Shown one piece after another: positions 48,339 through 61,739 of a DNA stretch of 64,000 bases. The notes under the pieces were generated by a model. The model ran no database searches and was not told the DNA's origin. It worked only from the letters and a program-made list of their open reading frames with translations. The stretch comes from Paralichthys olivaceus (taxonomy: Eukaryota; Chordata; Actinopteri; Pleuronectiformes; Paralichthyidae). The translations under genes and the position numbers were made by a program. The stretch lies in NCBI RefSeq assembly GCF_024713975.1, contig NC_091110.1, forward strand, positions 2,418,001 to 2,482,000. The letters run 5' to 3'. Each line of letters starts with the position of its first letter. Positions within the stretch are counted from its first letter, which is position 1.

Positions 48339-51300
48339 CTATGTCTCATATTCCTTCAGTAACTGGTTTGCGATAACCAGTCTCTGGATCTCACTGGTGC
48401 CCTCGTAGATCTCAGTGATGCGAGCGTCACGGTAGTGCCTCTCTGCAGGCATGTCCGCCACGTAACCCATCCCACCTAGAACCTGGATCGCCTGATTTGA
48501 AGTGCAAATAAACAATGTAAGACACTTGTCTTGAGGGTTTTTTCAACATCATGGAAACAGTCATCATGGTGTAGATCTCTTACCTGATGTGAGCAGAGCG
48601 TGGCAGCTTCAGATGCTGCCAGTTTGGCCATAGCTGCTTCCTGCGGGAAGAAAAGCGGAGGGCCATTTACTGTGTGCTGGACTGAAACAAAGTCAAATGT
48701 GTGGCGTCAGAGGCGTCAGAGGCGTCTGCGTACCTTAGTGAAGGGTTTCTTTGAATCCCGAAGGAGAGCAGCCTTCCACGTGAGCAGACGAGAGCTCTCT
48801 ACTGCCACAGCCATGTCAGCCAGTTTCAACTAAACAGATTATTTGATCACAAGAATAAAGAGCAGTTATTAACCTATATGATTTAGAAATGCTAAATATT
48901 TATTGGTTCCAAATGGGAGGGCTCATTGGTCCTCTCTCTCTTTATATCATTATCAATAAAAATAATTTACATTAAAAAAGTTAGGGGATGGTTTCAGCAT
49001 CAAAAAAATCTAATTCCTGCCTAAACCTTGAGGGATAATTACAGACACTTCAGATGTGTTTACTTTCAGTTTTTAATAATATTAAAATAAACTAAGATAC
49101 CATGTTATATATTATATAATATGGTATCTTAGACCATCTGGGATTAACTGTTAGCTTGACAAATTGGCTACACAGTTTACCCCAAGTCTGCCTTTCACAC
49201 ATGCACAACACAGCGGCAGGTTCTATGCACATGTTCACAACAGCAACAAATCCTCTGCATAATTCAGGCGAGAGCTGGAGCAACCGGGTGCAGCAGACAG
49301 AGACAGGAAGTGATGTAATAACTCTGCTGCTTAGACCACGTGATGTGTTTACAGCACCCCAACACCACCATCAGCTCTTATCACCACAGACTCTCTTAAC
49401 ATCTTCTTCAGTGTCTTCTACACGTGTCCCTGCTATTTCACAGGGAAATTTGTTTGCGTCTGTTGCACGTTAGAAGCATCATCAAACCCCCCCCCACTCG
49501 CGTGCTGTGAATCCCCTGCTGTGCTCACACATCAACTTCTCCTAGATTTCTACTGACTTTATACGAGGAAGCCAGGCGGATAAACCCTGTAGAAAGTGTC
49601 TCAGTTGGACATTTACATTCGCATGCACCCTCTCCAGAGAAAATATGGACGTGCGGAGTCGAGTGCATGTATGAAAGCAGCTTGACTTTGTTGGCTGCCC
49701 TCGTGGATTTATTTCTAGCTTAGCACAATTATCAAATTAAAGCTACAAAGTAGTAATAAATTGTTTTCTTTAACGCTGGTCATGCTGCAGTTTAGAATAA
49801 GGATAAAGATTTGAACTGGTGGTGTTACCTGTATGCACTGCAGCTTGCTGATGGGGGCTCCAAATGCAGTGCGTTTTTGTGCGTAGTCAGCTGCACAGTC
49901 CAGAGAAGCCTGAGCGATACCAAGAGCCTGAGCTGCGATACCGATCCTTCCACTGTCCAGCGTTTGCTGTGACACGGACAAAGATGTTAACTCACCGCTC
50001 CTGCAGGGATGCTTCAGTAAGTCTAAGTTTTCATACAGAGTCACATTAATAGATTGTGTGTTTGTGAGTTGTTTCAAGTCCCTAGGCAAGTGAGGACTAA
50101 TGGAATTAACAGTTCAGACTTTCACACAGAGTAAGTGTTAGATGACATTATTGTTGGATTTGAAAAAGCAGCAATATGGCAAAGACAAGTGATAATTAGC
50201 AAATGAAAAGTTGACAGAGAGGATTTTTTAATCAAAATATGGTTTAAATATGTTGAGAAAATTTGGAAAGGTCTATCATTAACATCAATAAGTCTGTTTC
50301 TAACACAGGTCTGATTCTCTCTGCAGTTGAATCTTCATTGTGTCTTTTTCCACAGATCCTCATCTCATTATGGAATATTAGTGGTATAACAAGCTCTATG
50401 TAAATGCAGTTTCTGTGCAACAGTGAAGTAAAAACTCTGAAATACCATGGCGATCTTGAATCCAGCACCGCAAGGACCCAGCATGTTGCCCAGCGGTATC
50501 CTGCAGTCCTCAAGGATGATGTTAGCAGTGGATGAGGCTCTGATGCCCAACTTATCTTCCTTCTTCCCTAGAGAAAGCCCAGGGTGTGGCATGGGGATCA
50601 GGAAGGCACTGATACCCTGCACACAAAAAGCAGTTCTTACTAGTGGTACAGTTATACTGCTCAGTTGAACAACAACTCTTCAGCTCTTTGGTCTGAACAT
50701 TAAAATGTGCTGCATTGTGCCTTGTGTTTGAGTTTCTTGTCAGTGGTGGCGAACACGACTGTGGCAGAGGCATCCCAGCTGTTGGTGATCCAGGCCTTGG
50801 TTCCGTTGAGCACCCACTCTTCTCCATCCCGATGAGCTATCGTGGAGGCAGCACCAGCGTCACTGCCATTACCTGCAATTTTAAATGAAACAGTTTTATT
50901 TTAAGTGGGAGATTTAAAGAGAAGGCGTCATGAGACACAAGAAGAGACAAACAAAAGATTGAGGAGATGTTCTCAACAACCTGTCTGCCAACTACCTAAA
51001 AACCTGGGCAGGTGTTCGAAAGAGAATTTGTGTTGGTGTAAAGACAAAGCATGATCACAGCATATACTCCGATTCAGGTTCTTTACAGCTCACTGCACTA
51101 ATGATATTTAAGTTTTCTAATGAAGCGTTTTACTCGGTTGCTTAAGTGTACATCTCCGCTGCTCTACAACACATACATCTCCTATGCCTGCGTCTATGTT
51201 TACACAGATCTTCAGAAAAACAATAGTCCAGCTAGGGACAGATCTCTCCACCACTGTCATCCCACATGAGGAACTTTCTTCTGGAAGGATGTCGTTAACC

Positions 51301-54300
51301 TCTCCAGTCAGGCTCCATAGACGTGACAATCTACAACAAGTAGGAGTGATGCTGCTCTGGAGGCCGATGGTGGAGCAACATTTTAATAACTCTTAACAGA
51401 CAGATTTACGAAGGCTTTTTACACCCGTTTTTCATTGTATATTCAAACAACCACAAGAGGCACAGCCAACACTTATTACTTGTTAACATTTAATCTACAT
51501 TTGTTCTTCACACTGTTTACATTCATCTCCAGTGATGGTGGCTCTCAGCCATGCTGGGAATGAGAGTTTATCCCTGAAAGCCAGAACATGATGGTGTGGA
51601 GGTTTTTCAGAGAGCAATTAAAATGCTGTCACTCTTTGTAGTTGTTTGTTGTTCTAACATCTCAAGAAGGAGTCAGCATTGCATCCTTGTCTGTTGTGTT
51701 TCAGACCAGACCTCAATGCAGACTTCCTACAGCATGTGCTAATAGCTGGTATGGCTTAGAGTTTTTCCAGCACATTTGAAAGCAGTTTATTAATGCACAT
51801 ACAGGTAAATAGTGTGTGTGTGTGTGTGTTTTACCTGGCTCACTGAGTGCGAAACAGCCCACCTTCTCTCCTGTGGTAAACGGTGTGATCCACTGCTTTT
51901 TCTGTTCTTCTGTACCAAACTTCAATATTGGTCCAATGTAGAGAGACTGAGAACACAATCAGATTCAGGTTACCTCCAAGATTCTGCACAGCCAGCTATG
52001 CTATTACTCAAAGTTCCTCTATGCTGGCAGACTGCACTCACATTGTTTACAGAGACCATGACTCCAGTGCTGGCGCAGCCTCGACTGATCTCCTCAATAG
52101 CCAGACTGTATGCCAGATAGTCCATCCCTGCACCACCCAGCTCCTCTGGTACCTCCATGGCCATCACCCCCATCGCCCCCAACTCTTGAATCTGGACAAT
52201 TGTAAGAACATGAGCATATTTGATACCACCTCCTGAAGGGAATAACTGGCTGTACAGTGGCACATTCAGATAATAATTCATCACTACCAGAGACACCTTT
52301 CACACAGTCATTTTATACTGCCATTCTAAAAATATACATTTTGTCTATTTTAATGTGGCCTTCTCTTCTAGGCTGAATTGTAATAACAAAAATGGGATAC
52401 ATTTAAGCCCAACTCATAAGGTACAATAAAGGATTGAGACCATATGAGCGCGTACCTGTTTGGCAGGGTAACTTTGCTCTTTGTCGAGTTTGGCGGCGAT
52501 GGGTATCAGTTCTCTGTCAGCATAGTCTCTGCAGGTCTGCCTCAGTATTTGATGAGTCTCTGGTAACTCTGCTAGTTCAGACAAACTTCGACAACCACTG
52601 AGACACAAGCCTAGAGCTGAGGGAGAGAAAAAACAAAAGGTTTCAAAACTGCATATAACCTTGGATGTTGGGTATTGTGATATACAGTATTTATCTGTTG
52701 AAGTATAGTGGTTTTTGGGCTAGGTCCAGTGTGGTCTAGATAGAAAAGCAGTACAATTCTCCTTTGTGTTTTTTCATAAATAAAATAAAAGTTTCACAAA
52801 TCTGAAGCTGTGAATCCAACAGCAGTCGTAAGAATTGTGGTTGTTACACACGCACTAAGCTGTAGTGGGCATCTGTATTGTAATTGGTGGTGGTGTCTTT
52901 CTGTCTGTCACAGCATTAACTCATCAGTTTTAATCCAAATTGGAATAATCTTGGCAAGTGTGTTGGGAGTATGGCTGTGGCCTGCAATACTGATTTTTTT
53001 TCTGTCAGAGATCAAGGTCACAGCATTGGAATGGACTCTTAAGCCTAATACAATCAAATGAAGAAATCTTTGGATTTTGACCAAACCTTAAATGCGATCT
53101 TTAAGGACTGAGACATATAAATGAGCAGGATGGATGAAAACACTGGCCGCTATCAAAGGCTGGGGCTTAGCATATAGATAGATAGATGTACATCTATTGA
53201 TCCCAATTTGGGAAACTATTGTATCACAGCAGCAGGTCAAGGGCATTTCCCAAAGAGTGAAGAACAAAAGGCTAAATACAAGAGATGAATAAAAAGACAA
53301 AGTGCAAATTTGCAATATTTGTTTGAAACGACTAAAGTAATAAATGTGACTATAACCTCTGCAATAAAAATGTGCAACATTTTCTTTCACAGTTATTGCA
53401 GCAGTAATACGAGAGTTCTGATGTGGATAGAAACTATAAGAGGTGAGAATTGCTGTGGGCAGGAAAGACTTCCTGTATCTGTCCTTGTGGCAGTGGAGCT
53501 GAAACAGTCTGCTGGAGAAAGTGTTCCGCTGTCTGTCCACCAGGTGGAGGAGAGGCTGCTCATGATTGTCTCCACCACCACTTCAAAAGAGTCTGGTTTG
53601 CAGCATATCTTGGTCTTATAACTCTTTGAGAAGGTCTTATCTTTAGAAATCTTCATAGATGTCTTCAGGCCTCAAATACCAGAAATTTAACTTCTTTTTG
53701 TCTTGTTCTCATTTTTCTCTGCTGGGCTTTTAACCATATCCAAGAGACGTGATCACATCACTCCAGTTTTAGCCTCTTGGCTCCCAGTATGTTTTAGAAT
53801 GGATTAAAGTAAAGATTTTACTGATTACTTTGACGGCTCTCCATGTTATATGTTTGACCTTTTAGTCCCCTTCCTGCCCTAAGATCCTCTAGCATGGGCC
53901 TGATATCTGTTCCGGAAATCCTGTTCACAACTAAAGATGAGAGAGTGTTTGCAGTCAGGGCCCAGAGACCTTCTGAAAGCAGGTCAGCTGAGTGTGCAAT
54001 TTCTTTAAACATACTTCAATGTCTTTTTCCTGATTTAGCTTAAATTCTGTTTTGCATATATTTATAACTATTGCCATTTAAATGTGATTTTTTCAAAGAA
54101 TAATTTGTTGTTATTGTTGCCTTGTGAAGTGTTTTCTTTAATCTGGAATTTGAAAAGCTCTCTATAAAAAAAGATTATTGAATAAAGATTACTACTTTTG
54201 AATGAGTATTGTACTTATCACATACATCTGATATGCAAGAGTTAGGCAATTCTTTAAATTTAAAAAGTGTTTTTTATTTCGTTATTAGCAAGGACAAATC

Positions 54301-55320
54301 TTATTTTGCCCCTAAAGCATCTTTGTGGTTCAAGGCCCTAATGATGTGCCTAAATTTAAAAGAAAACTATTTAAAGTCTGCTTGGGGCCCCATGATTAGT
54401 TACATAGTTAGATTACAGACATTTCAGGACAAATGAACACTTACTGATACACACTGATAACAACTATTTAATGTATGATTTTACCTGCTCTGTTGGTTTA
54501 CTACAGACCTGGTTACTGTGTGAGTTTATGCATTTACTTATGTATTTTATGTTTATCATAAACTTTGTATTGCAAGGGGGGAGGGGTTATGTAACAGAAA
54601 ATACAGACAAACCTATCCATTTTATGTTCTTGTAGCTTAACATTGTCCTCTGCGGTCAAAACATATATTTATTTTTATGATCTTTAATTGTCCAGCAGTC
54701 GTTAAGTACTGACCCTGTAAGGACGATCACTCTTTCCTTCCCATGTTGCTCTGCTGTCCGAGCTTTGAACCACATGTCCTGTGTGTCAGTGAAGGCAGCA
54801 CCAGCTCAGTGGCTGGCTTGTGTGTGATTTAGGTGAAGGGTCACCGTCGACATCAGTCACCTTGGTGTCAGACTGACACTTCGTAACGTGCATGTTAGAA
54901 ACTCCTCAGAGAAACACTGACAGCAGGTGAACTGCTCTGCGGCCAGCGATCACGACCCTCCTCACTGAACATGAGCAAATAACCCATTTCAGGTTAGCAC
55001 CTAGCCGGCTAGCTTTGTTTAGCCAAGGAGCTACCGGCTAAATGACATGATTGCAGGTGTCAGTCTGTTACTTGAGTCACTTGACTAAAGCTGGTGGACG
55101 TTTTCTTTATAATCTGGTGTTAACCTGGTGTTGAATTCAAATGTCCTCAGGGTAAACACTGACTTCACAGCAGGCTGAGCTAATTGTAGCTCTGTGGCAT
55201 CCCAGTGCTCGTATAATGCTAATATGAGGCTAGCATTGTCCCCCGCGTCAGTGTTTCTGATATAATCTCTCGTTCACTGTTGGTGTACTCACCTTTCCTC
55301 GCTTTGAACAGTGCGGTCAT
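48339..55320 (-). CDS. acads: Short-chain acyl-CoA dehydrogenase, mitochondrial
   Basis: Exons in gene order: 55320-55293, 52616-52456, 52191-52042, 51946-51835, 50872-50721, 50616-50446, 49966-49829, 48829-48734, 48640-48584 and 48491-48339 (stop TAG). Phases agree throughout: 405 aa, against 412 for human ACADS. It is an FAD flavoprotein of the mitochondrial matrix that oxidises butyryl-CoA in the first step of short-chain beta-oxidation and passes electrons to ETF. The start (MTALFKARK) is short and basic, as in a mitochondrial targeting peptide. Visible motifs: both acyl-CoA dehydrogenase signatures, [13 protein letters not shown] (about 145-157) and [20 protein letters not shown] (358-377), and the catalytic glutamate in IYEGT (E385). 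The donor after the GTKAWITN exon is GC rather than GT. Intron 1 is 2.7 kb and holds a LINE tail. Confidence 0.95.
49098..49134. repeat. Perfect 10-bp-arm AT palindrome
   Basis: AAGATACCAT and ATGGTATCTT flank an AT-only loop of 17 bp. In an acads intron; may be an ordinary AT-rich hairpin. Confidence 0.7.
49600..49685 (+). repeat. Interspersed repeat, family E, terminal piece
   Basis: ACATTTACATTCGCATGCAC and TGCATGTATGAAAGCAGCTT match the right end of the 7875-8665 copy. In an acads intron. Confidence 0.5.
51811..51830. repeat. TG microsatellite at an acads splice donor
   Basis: A pure TG run of about 20 bp on the plus strand. In acads orientation the donor CCAG|gtaaaa runs straight into the CA repeat within a few bases. 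Confidence 0.85.
53165..53650 (-). mobile_element. LINE 3' end fragment in acads intron 1
   Basis: The minus-strand frame contains [20 protein letters not shown] followed by [10 protein letters not shown], the usual extreme C-terminus of the same LINE type as at 44.3-45.3 kb. The 3' end is marked by TGATCCCAATTTGGGAAACT and a short TAGA repeat (53174-53187). Confidence 0.7.
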
Positions 55321-57573
55321 GTTTCCTTCCTCTCGGTTTAATGTACAACAGCAAGCTAACCCGCTCCCTGCGTTCAAACCAGCAGGCTCTTACCAAACTG
55401 CTGCCTTCACGTACCGACGGGTGTTTTCAGCCTTCAAGGTTGACAAGTTATTCAGTATAAATGGGTCCGGTTTTCAAATAACTGTGCAAACGTCTATTTG
55501 CTTTGGCTCACGTGTGATCATGTCAATTTTTCGTCCTAAAGTACACAGTTATGAAATTACAACAACTTCCGAATTTTTTTTAAGGAGCTTTCAAGGAGCC
55601 GTGAAGGCAACATGTGCCCCAAATAGACACCAGAGGAAGGATGCATCAGACTTTGATGCTGGACGTTTGCAGACTTACAGCAAATGCACAATGTCTTAAA
55701 TGACAGATGATTGACTATTGTTTGTGAATGTATTAAAGACTTGGTTCCAGTCATAATAAAAGATGCTCTGCCAGCCACCGAGGAGGCCCCAGTGGTCATT
55801 TAAGAACTTTAGGGGGTTCTATGGGTCCTAGAAGGATACTGTTTTTTTCTGAAGAGGTTCTAGAGCTTGTATTGGTTTTTAAGAGGTTCTGTGATCATTT
55901 AAGAAACTGAAGAGGTCCTTTGGGTTTATTTTGTGGCTTGTGAGGAGGTTCTAGATGCTATTAAAGTGGTTTCAGGGGTAATTCAAGGAGTTTGTGGCCT
56001 TTTCAAAGGTCCAAGAGGTCACCAAGGAGGTTCCTGAAGTTATTAAATAAGTTCTATTGGTCAAAGGAGATTGTAGATTTAAGAAGGCTCCAGTGAATTT
56101 TATGAGGTTCTAAAAGGAGCTTTTGGAAACTGAAATGTTCGACAACCATATATAAAATGTTCTTTTGGTCGAGAAGCTTCAAGGAATCCTTAAACAGGAT
56201 CACTGAAAATGTGAAACCGTGTATTTCACTGTGAGATTCTGAAACACACATTCTTACAATGAAACCATGAGGACTCATTACTTTCCTGTCATTTATAGTA
56301 CATATTCTATTGTTTATTAATCTTTCCAGACGGTCTGTTTCCCTAAGTGAATATCTATATTGGCTATAAGATATTAAAATCAACAAACCAGTTAAGAGGT
56401 GTAAATTGAGAATGAGAATTATTACTTACTCTTATAAACATTATTCCTGGACTTCAGGTTCCTTTGGGAATAACCACCTCAAATCTAAATAGTTGGGCGA
56501 CATAAAAAAAATCGAAACTATTTTTAAAACCTCTCAGATATTTGACGGAAATTATTTGTATTTACATCTATCTTTTATCTTCATACATTATTTTTTTGGG
56601 AATATGAATTGCATTATCATTATTAATGCAATTGAAAGCAGATACAAGGTATTATTTACTGATGTATGTGTCAAAAGCTTTAAAGGTCCAGTGTGTAAGA
56701 TTTAGGTAAAGGGGAACTATTGGCAGACATTTAATGTAGAATAATTCTCATGATGTTTTCACTAGTTCATTTCATCTGAATTGTATGAATTGTAGTTTTC
56801 TTTACCCCAGAAAAGGCCCTTTATATTTAAATACTTTATATTTACATCGAGGGGGTCCTCTCTACGGAGTCCGCCATGTTTTTTACATTAGTCCAGACTG
56901 GACAAACTAAACACCTTTTGAGTTTTTATGACAATTACAGGCTACCACAGGTTCTTTTTCATGTTTGGAAGGAGAGGGTGAGGTGAGGGGTGTTCAGCTG
57001 CAACATGCAACTTCAACACTAGATATCACAAAATTCTACACACTGTACCTTTAACTTGCTGGCATGCAATATATGACAACAAGGTAAAACACAGTTGCAA
57101 TATGTTTTGATATGTTCTCATAGGAAAAGATATAATTGTGTTATATGTTTATATTGTGCTTACGGATGATTAATGTGGGATATAAGTAAAGTGTTGCGCC
57201 AAAAATATTCATATTTAAACTTACAGTGAGCTTGTATAATTATATTGACTATATTCCACATGATATCTCCCTGTCCTATGCAGTAGATATGCAGTCTGTA
57301 ACATACACACAAAAAACAGTTAATATAGTCAATATCAGGTTGTCAATTTTCTTTTTAGGTAAATAATAATAATATATGCATAATAATATAACTCAAAGAT
57401 CATTTTGGCAAAGGAAAACATTTAAAAACAGCATATCCTTATGTATAATAGCTGCACAGCAGGCTGGTCAATTGTAACCATATAGCCCTAGGAGATAAAA
57501 TAAATATGATGATTTTTCTGTGGAATGAATAAAGGTTATCCAGCCAGGGTGGTTTCAGGTTTTTCACAACATG
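55321..57573. other. Spacer between crybb1 and acads
   Basis: Holds one full-length family A MITE (56680-57054). The stretch 55790-56110 is rich in imperfect AGGTTCTA / GAGGTCC words, echoed at 58190-58440 in crybb1 intron 5, a degenerate repeat. A 139-codon frame at 55280-55699 (plus) overlaps acads exon 1 and has no recognisable feature. Confidence 0.5.
56680..57054 (+). mobile_element. TTAA-type MITE, family A, full length
   Basis: TTAAAGGTCCAGTGTGTAAG at the left, CTACACACTGTACCTTTAA at the right, TTAA on both sides. Lies between acads and crybb1. Confidence 0.9.
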
Positions 57574-57579
57574 TTTATT
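57574..57579 (-). terminator. crybb1: crybb1 polyadenylation signal
   Basis: AATAAA on the minus strand (TTTATT on plus), about 180 nt beyond the crybb1 stop. Confidence 0.6.
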
Positions 57580-57760
57580 TTTTAGCACCATAAAAAGTCA
57601 TTTAAGGTTGTCCAGTGTATTTGCTCTCATTCTGTCTTTCCTTTGGGATGGAGCGTTGATGGTGGAGATTCAGGAAAGCATTGGAGAAAGCCGGTGTGTG
57701 GAGTTATAAGAGAGAGGGCTGTAATGGCTAAAACAGCACCCGGCAGCCAGCAGGTGTGAT

Positions 57761-60700
57761 TCACTTGCTGGCAGAGGTGAAGGTGAAGCATCCTCTCTGG
57801 TGGAACTGCATGTCCCTGATACGACGCATGGACTGGATCTGGGGCTGGAAGGCGCAGAAGTCGTTGTAGTGCCTGTAGTCACCACACTCAAACAGGTACT
57901 GGTAGCCTCTGTATCCAGGATACTGGTAGCCCACCCACCTGAGAGACATGGAGCGAGTGGGGAGAGTTAATACTGACTTTCACTGTAAAAGGTATCTTAT
58001 CCTCTTGAAGTCTTGTAGTTTAACATAAGTCAGTTTTCTACCCCCCTGTTACTTTAGGATGTTTATATGGTGTTTTTATATAAATTAGTATCACTAAAAC
58101 TGTATGATGTGATAACTGGTCCCTATAGATTCCTTTTGATATTCGACAATTTCTAGTGTTCACAAGGGGAAAGTGAGGCTTCTAGTGATCTATGTGGATC
58201 TATGTATCACTGAGAAGGGTCCTGAAGGATTCTGTATGGCCCTTTAGAGTGTGTAGAAGTCACCGAGAGGTTCCAAGATTCCCATATAAATTCTAAAGGT
58301 ATTTTAAGAGGTTTAAGAGGTCTCTGCAGAGGTTCAGGGCTCTTTGAAGACTTATAGTGATCATTGAGGACAGTGGTGAGCTTATAATGGTTCTTTAGGA
58401 GGTTCTAGGGTGCACTGAAGCAGTTCTGATGACCACAGATGACATTTGAGTAACTCTTAATAAGCGAGATGGAACAGTCAGAAACATTAGATGTGAGATA
58501 TGTCAAAAAAGAAGTTAGCTTTAAGCCTTGTGATAACATGTCATACTACTGTTAATGAACAGCTGCATTGTTGTGTAAAGAAGCCTGCAGCTTCTTCTTA
58601 TACTATGTCTGAAAGCTATTTAAAACAGTATTTGCAGTGCAATTTATTTAATTATATATGGGAAAGGAGCAGACAGGTTTGGTCTTAGTCTTTTATCATT
58701 GTCATATTGTTTAAAAGATTGCCTACTGATCCTTGATCTAATCTATTCATATTGAAACTGCAGCAGTTGAAGCTAAACTAAAATGTGAGTCTGTGTCTAC
58801 TCACGCTCCTCCTGGCACCCTCACGCTGCCCACTCTGTCGCAGAAGCCATGCGCCCAGAGGGTGGGCACATCATCCTCCTGGATCTCCATCTTGTTGCCC
58901 TTGAAGTCGGAGAGCTCATACAGGCAGATCTTGTGCTCCAAGCTGTCCTGCAGGGATCAAATGAGGCATATAAAAATTATGAGACACTCTTTGTGTTACA
59001 TTAATGACACATGTATCAGTCAAATTACTGTCTTGTGCTATTTGCAATAAAATGTGGTACAGACTGCAGATATCCAATCCTAATGTCGTAGGTGAAAGTT
59101 TCACATTTCATCTGGCACCCCTGTCGACTACTCCTGCTTTGCTCATACACAGAGTTAAAAATGTTCTAAAAAGGCCATCCCACAGACGATGAACCCTTTA
59201 GATTTAGTTTTAAAAATAGGACCTTACCCCTTCAGTAGTGAGGATCTAAGAGAGTCTTTGGAGGTGAAACAATTCACTGCTAAATGACTTTATGGGCATG
59301 ATACTGATCTCCAAATTGCCCCTGATGGCTGTTCTGGCAGCATATGAGTGTATGACACCACACTGTGTAAATGGGTGGATGGCAAAACTGTACTGTAAAG
59401 CGCTTTGAGTGGTCATCAAGACTAGAAATACTCTATATAAATACAAACCATTTTATGAAATATTTAAGATTCTCATCATTGCTGCTTTTCTTTGTCCGAT
59501 ATATTATTAGATTTTGGACTGTTGGTCACCTTGGGCTAGGATGAGGTTTCATAGTGCCCTTAGTATATACACTGTTACTCATACCATGCGGATGGGCCTG
59601 AGGGACATGAGGCAGTCGCTGCGGTAGGAGTTGCTCCAGGTATCCCAGCGAGGATACTCTCCCTTCTCCAGGATGAACATCTCCCCACGGAAGTTAGTCT
59701 GCTCAAAGGCAACAAAGCTGGAGAAGGGGGGCCACCGGGCACAGGGGGGGCACAAGGGGGGAGAGGACAGGAGAGAAGAATTAGAGGAGAGGTAATATAA
59801 AGTGACTAGAGAAAATATATAGAAAGACTGTATCCGACTGGTTTAAATCATGTTCATGTACAAATGTGAGTCCATCCACTTACGGGCCACACTCCACGAT
59901 GATACTACGCACTCTATCCAAGCCACGGTCACACACGTTCATGCACTCATTCTGGACCTCGATCATCCTGCCCTGGAAGTTCTCCTGGTCGAACAGCATG
60001 ACCTGGGCAGAGGAGATATTGCAAGTTACAAAAACAGACACAACAACAATCAACGTATCATTTGTGTGTCCCATCTCAGTCTTCTCTATTTAAGTAATCA
60101 GCTAATCATAAATTCCAATATCAATCTGCAAAACCTTGAAATAACTGACTTTGTTTGAGCAACAGCACCTGCCACACAGACTGAGACTGGCATTAAAGGT
60201 GGCTTTATTCTGCCCAAGCATAAAAAGTCTGCATAAGTCTCTGTCCAATGTGCTAATCTACTAATGTATTGAGCATTAGCATCATAATTTGCTCATGTAC
60301 TTTAATTTCATTCACACTTCAGAATATGTTTTAGTTCACCATGTTTATTTGATTATTTTGAAAGCTATAGTGACTGGTTACTTTGCAGATTAAGATTTAC
60401 CACAAAACTATGATGAAATATTATAGTAATGTCATAATATATATGATATTACACTACCCAATTGTATATAAAGTAGTTTCATATAAGTGCCACTGTGGCT
60501 AACCAAAAGATTTAAATGCTACTCGTATGTTAATACAACCAAAAAAACTGTAAAAATGTAATTTCAATATAAAATTGTAGCTGTGTATTTTACACAAGGG
60601 ATATCGCTACTCTACTTATGCTTAGGTACAGAATCTGAGTATTTACTTCACCACTGCTTTTTTCACAATTACACAAGTAATGTTATACTAAACAAAACTA

Positions 60701-61277
60701 AACAATACCTTGCACAAAGAAAAAAAAACCTTAAAGGGTCTTTACATTCAAGTCACAAAAAACTAACCACTTACCCAGTTACAGAATAGTGGCATTTATT
60801 GCCATTAGTTTTTCTAATATAAATTCCAAATTGTCCAAATTAGAAAAAAATCAGCTATAGGATAATCCACAGTGAATAGTTTCACCACTTTGCTTTAAAA
60901 AGATTTCTAGGAACAGACATTGTTCAGTTTTTCAAATGCTGTTAGCACCTCTAATTGAATATCATGAACATTAGAAATTGGAAAATAAGGGAAATCCCAT
61001 TGAATATCTTAAAAGCTGGGCCAATGAAAAGAAAACTATCTGCAAGACTTGATGAAAAGATACGTTTTCATTGTAATTTGGTTGAAATGAGCCTGACACT
61101 GAGTATTCTGTAGAAATACTGTTTCTGCGGATGTCTAACACAGCTGTGACTCACTCTGAAGGATCCCATGCCAGGCTCTCCGGTCTTGGTGGCCTTGCTG
61201 GAGGCAGCTGGAGCAGGGGCTCCCTTGTCCTTGGCATCGGTGCCCTGGCTGGAGGCGGACTTGGCAGTCTGAGACAT
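57761..61277 (-). CDS. crybb1: Beta-B1 crystallin
   Basis: Coding exons in gene order: 61277-61155, 60002-59884, 59717-59585, 58947-58805 and 57938-57761 (stop TGA), all phases agreeing, 231 aa (human 252). It is a structural protein of lens fibre cells. The first coding exon encodes the flexible Ala/Ser/Lys-rich arm (1-41: [10 protein letters not shown] at the start) that marks beta-B1; the next four exons each encode one Greek-key motif, the standard one-motif-per-exon layout of beta crystallins. Strong matches are [21 protein letters not shown] and [14 protein letters not shown]. The basic C-terminal tail of mammals is shorter here (FTFTSASK). The ATG at 61277 is preceded by a short 5' UTR and an acceptor at 61299. 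CRYBA4, head-to-head with CRYBB1 in mammals, was not seen upstream. Confidence 0.95.
59265..59455 (+). repeat. Interspersed repeat, family G
   Basis: Ends with CTGTACTGTAAAGCGCTTTG, GTGGTCATCAAGACTAGA and TATATAAATAC, a typical 3' tail of fish retroelements. Lies in crybb1 between exons 4 and 5. Confidence 0.65.
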
Positions 61278-61652
61278 GGTGAGGGGCTTCAGGAGAGTCT
61301 GGGTGAAAGAATGGAAGAAGACAAGGGGATGAACAGTATTACAGGTGTAAATAGAAGTGAAAGGATCATAGAGGAGAAAATAAAAGGAAAGGAGAAGTGA
61401 AGTAGAGTTGTGGCCTTAGTCGAGATGTGAACTTTGTTCGGGAATGGAGGGTAGGTATGTTTTGGGGATTTGGACTAAAGCACAAGTTTGCTGCTTATGT
61501 GGGAGGCTCATTTAGGCCCTGGATTGCTGTTTGGGTCTTTCCCCAGGCTAATGGTGGTTTGCCTGGGTGTGGTGGGCAGGGAGTGGGCCCTAGCTCTGGA
61601 TGATGTGTGGTTGCCCCCCCTGGTGTGTATGTCTGTGTCTGTGTGTCCTTAC

Positions 61653-61703
61653 CTGCGTTAGTATAGCTTGCAGTGCCGTGTGAGGGAGGCTGGCTCGTGC
61701 TGG
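61653..61703 (-). other. crybb1: Probable non-coding exon 1 of crybb1
   Basis: A donor GCAG|gtaagg at 61653/61652 and an acceptor CACCCAG|ACTCTC at 61299 frame a short intron, as in beta-crystallin genes whose first exon is untranslated. The 5' limit is only estimated, from 30 bp after the TATA box. Confidence 0.6.
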
Positions 61704-61725
61704 TCCCTTCAGCACTCGACCCAAG

Positions 61726-61733
61726 CTTTTATA
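61726..61733 (-). promoter_or_regulatory. crybb1: crybb1 TATA box
   Basis: TATAAAAG on the minus strand, about 75 bp upstream of the predicted exon 1 donor. Spacing to that donor fits a 50-nt first exon. Confidence 0.65.
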
Positions 61734-61739
61734 CTCTGG

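Noticed and set aside
55280-55699. 139-codon plus-strand frame over acads exon 1
   Set aside because: Antisense to the acads start region, no motif and no good splice or promoter context.
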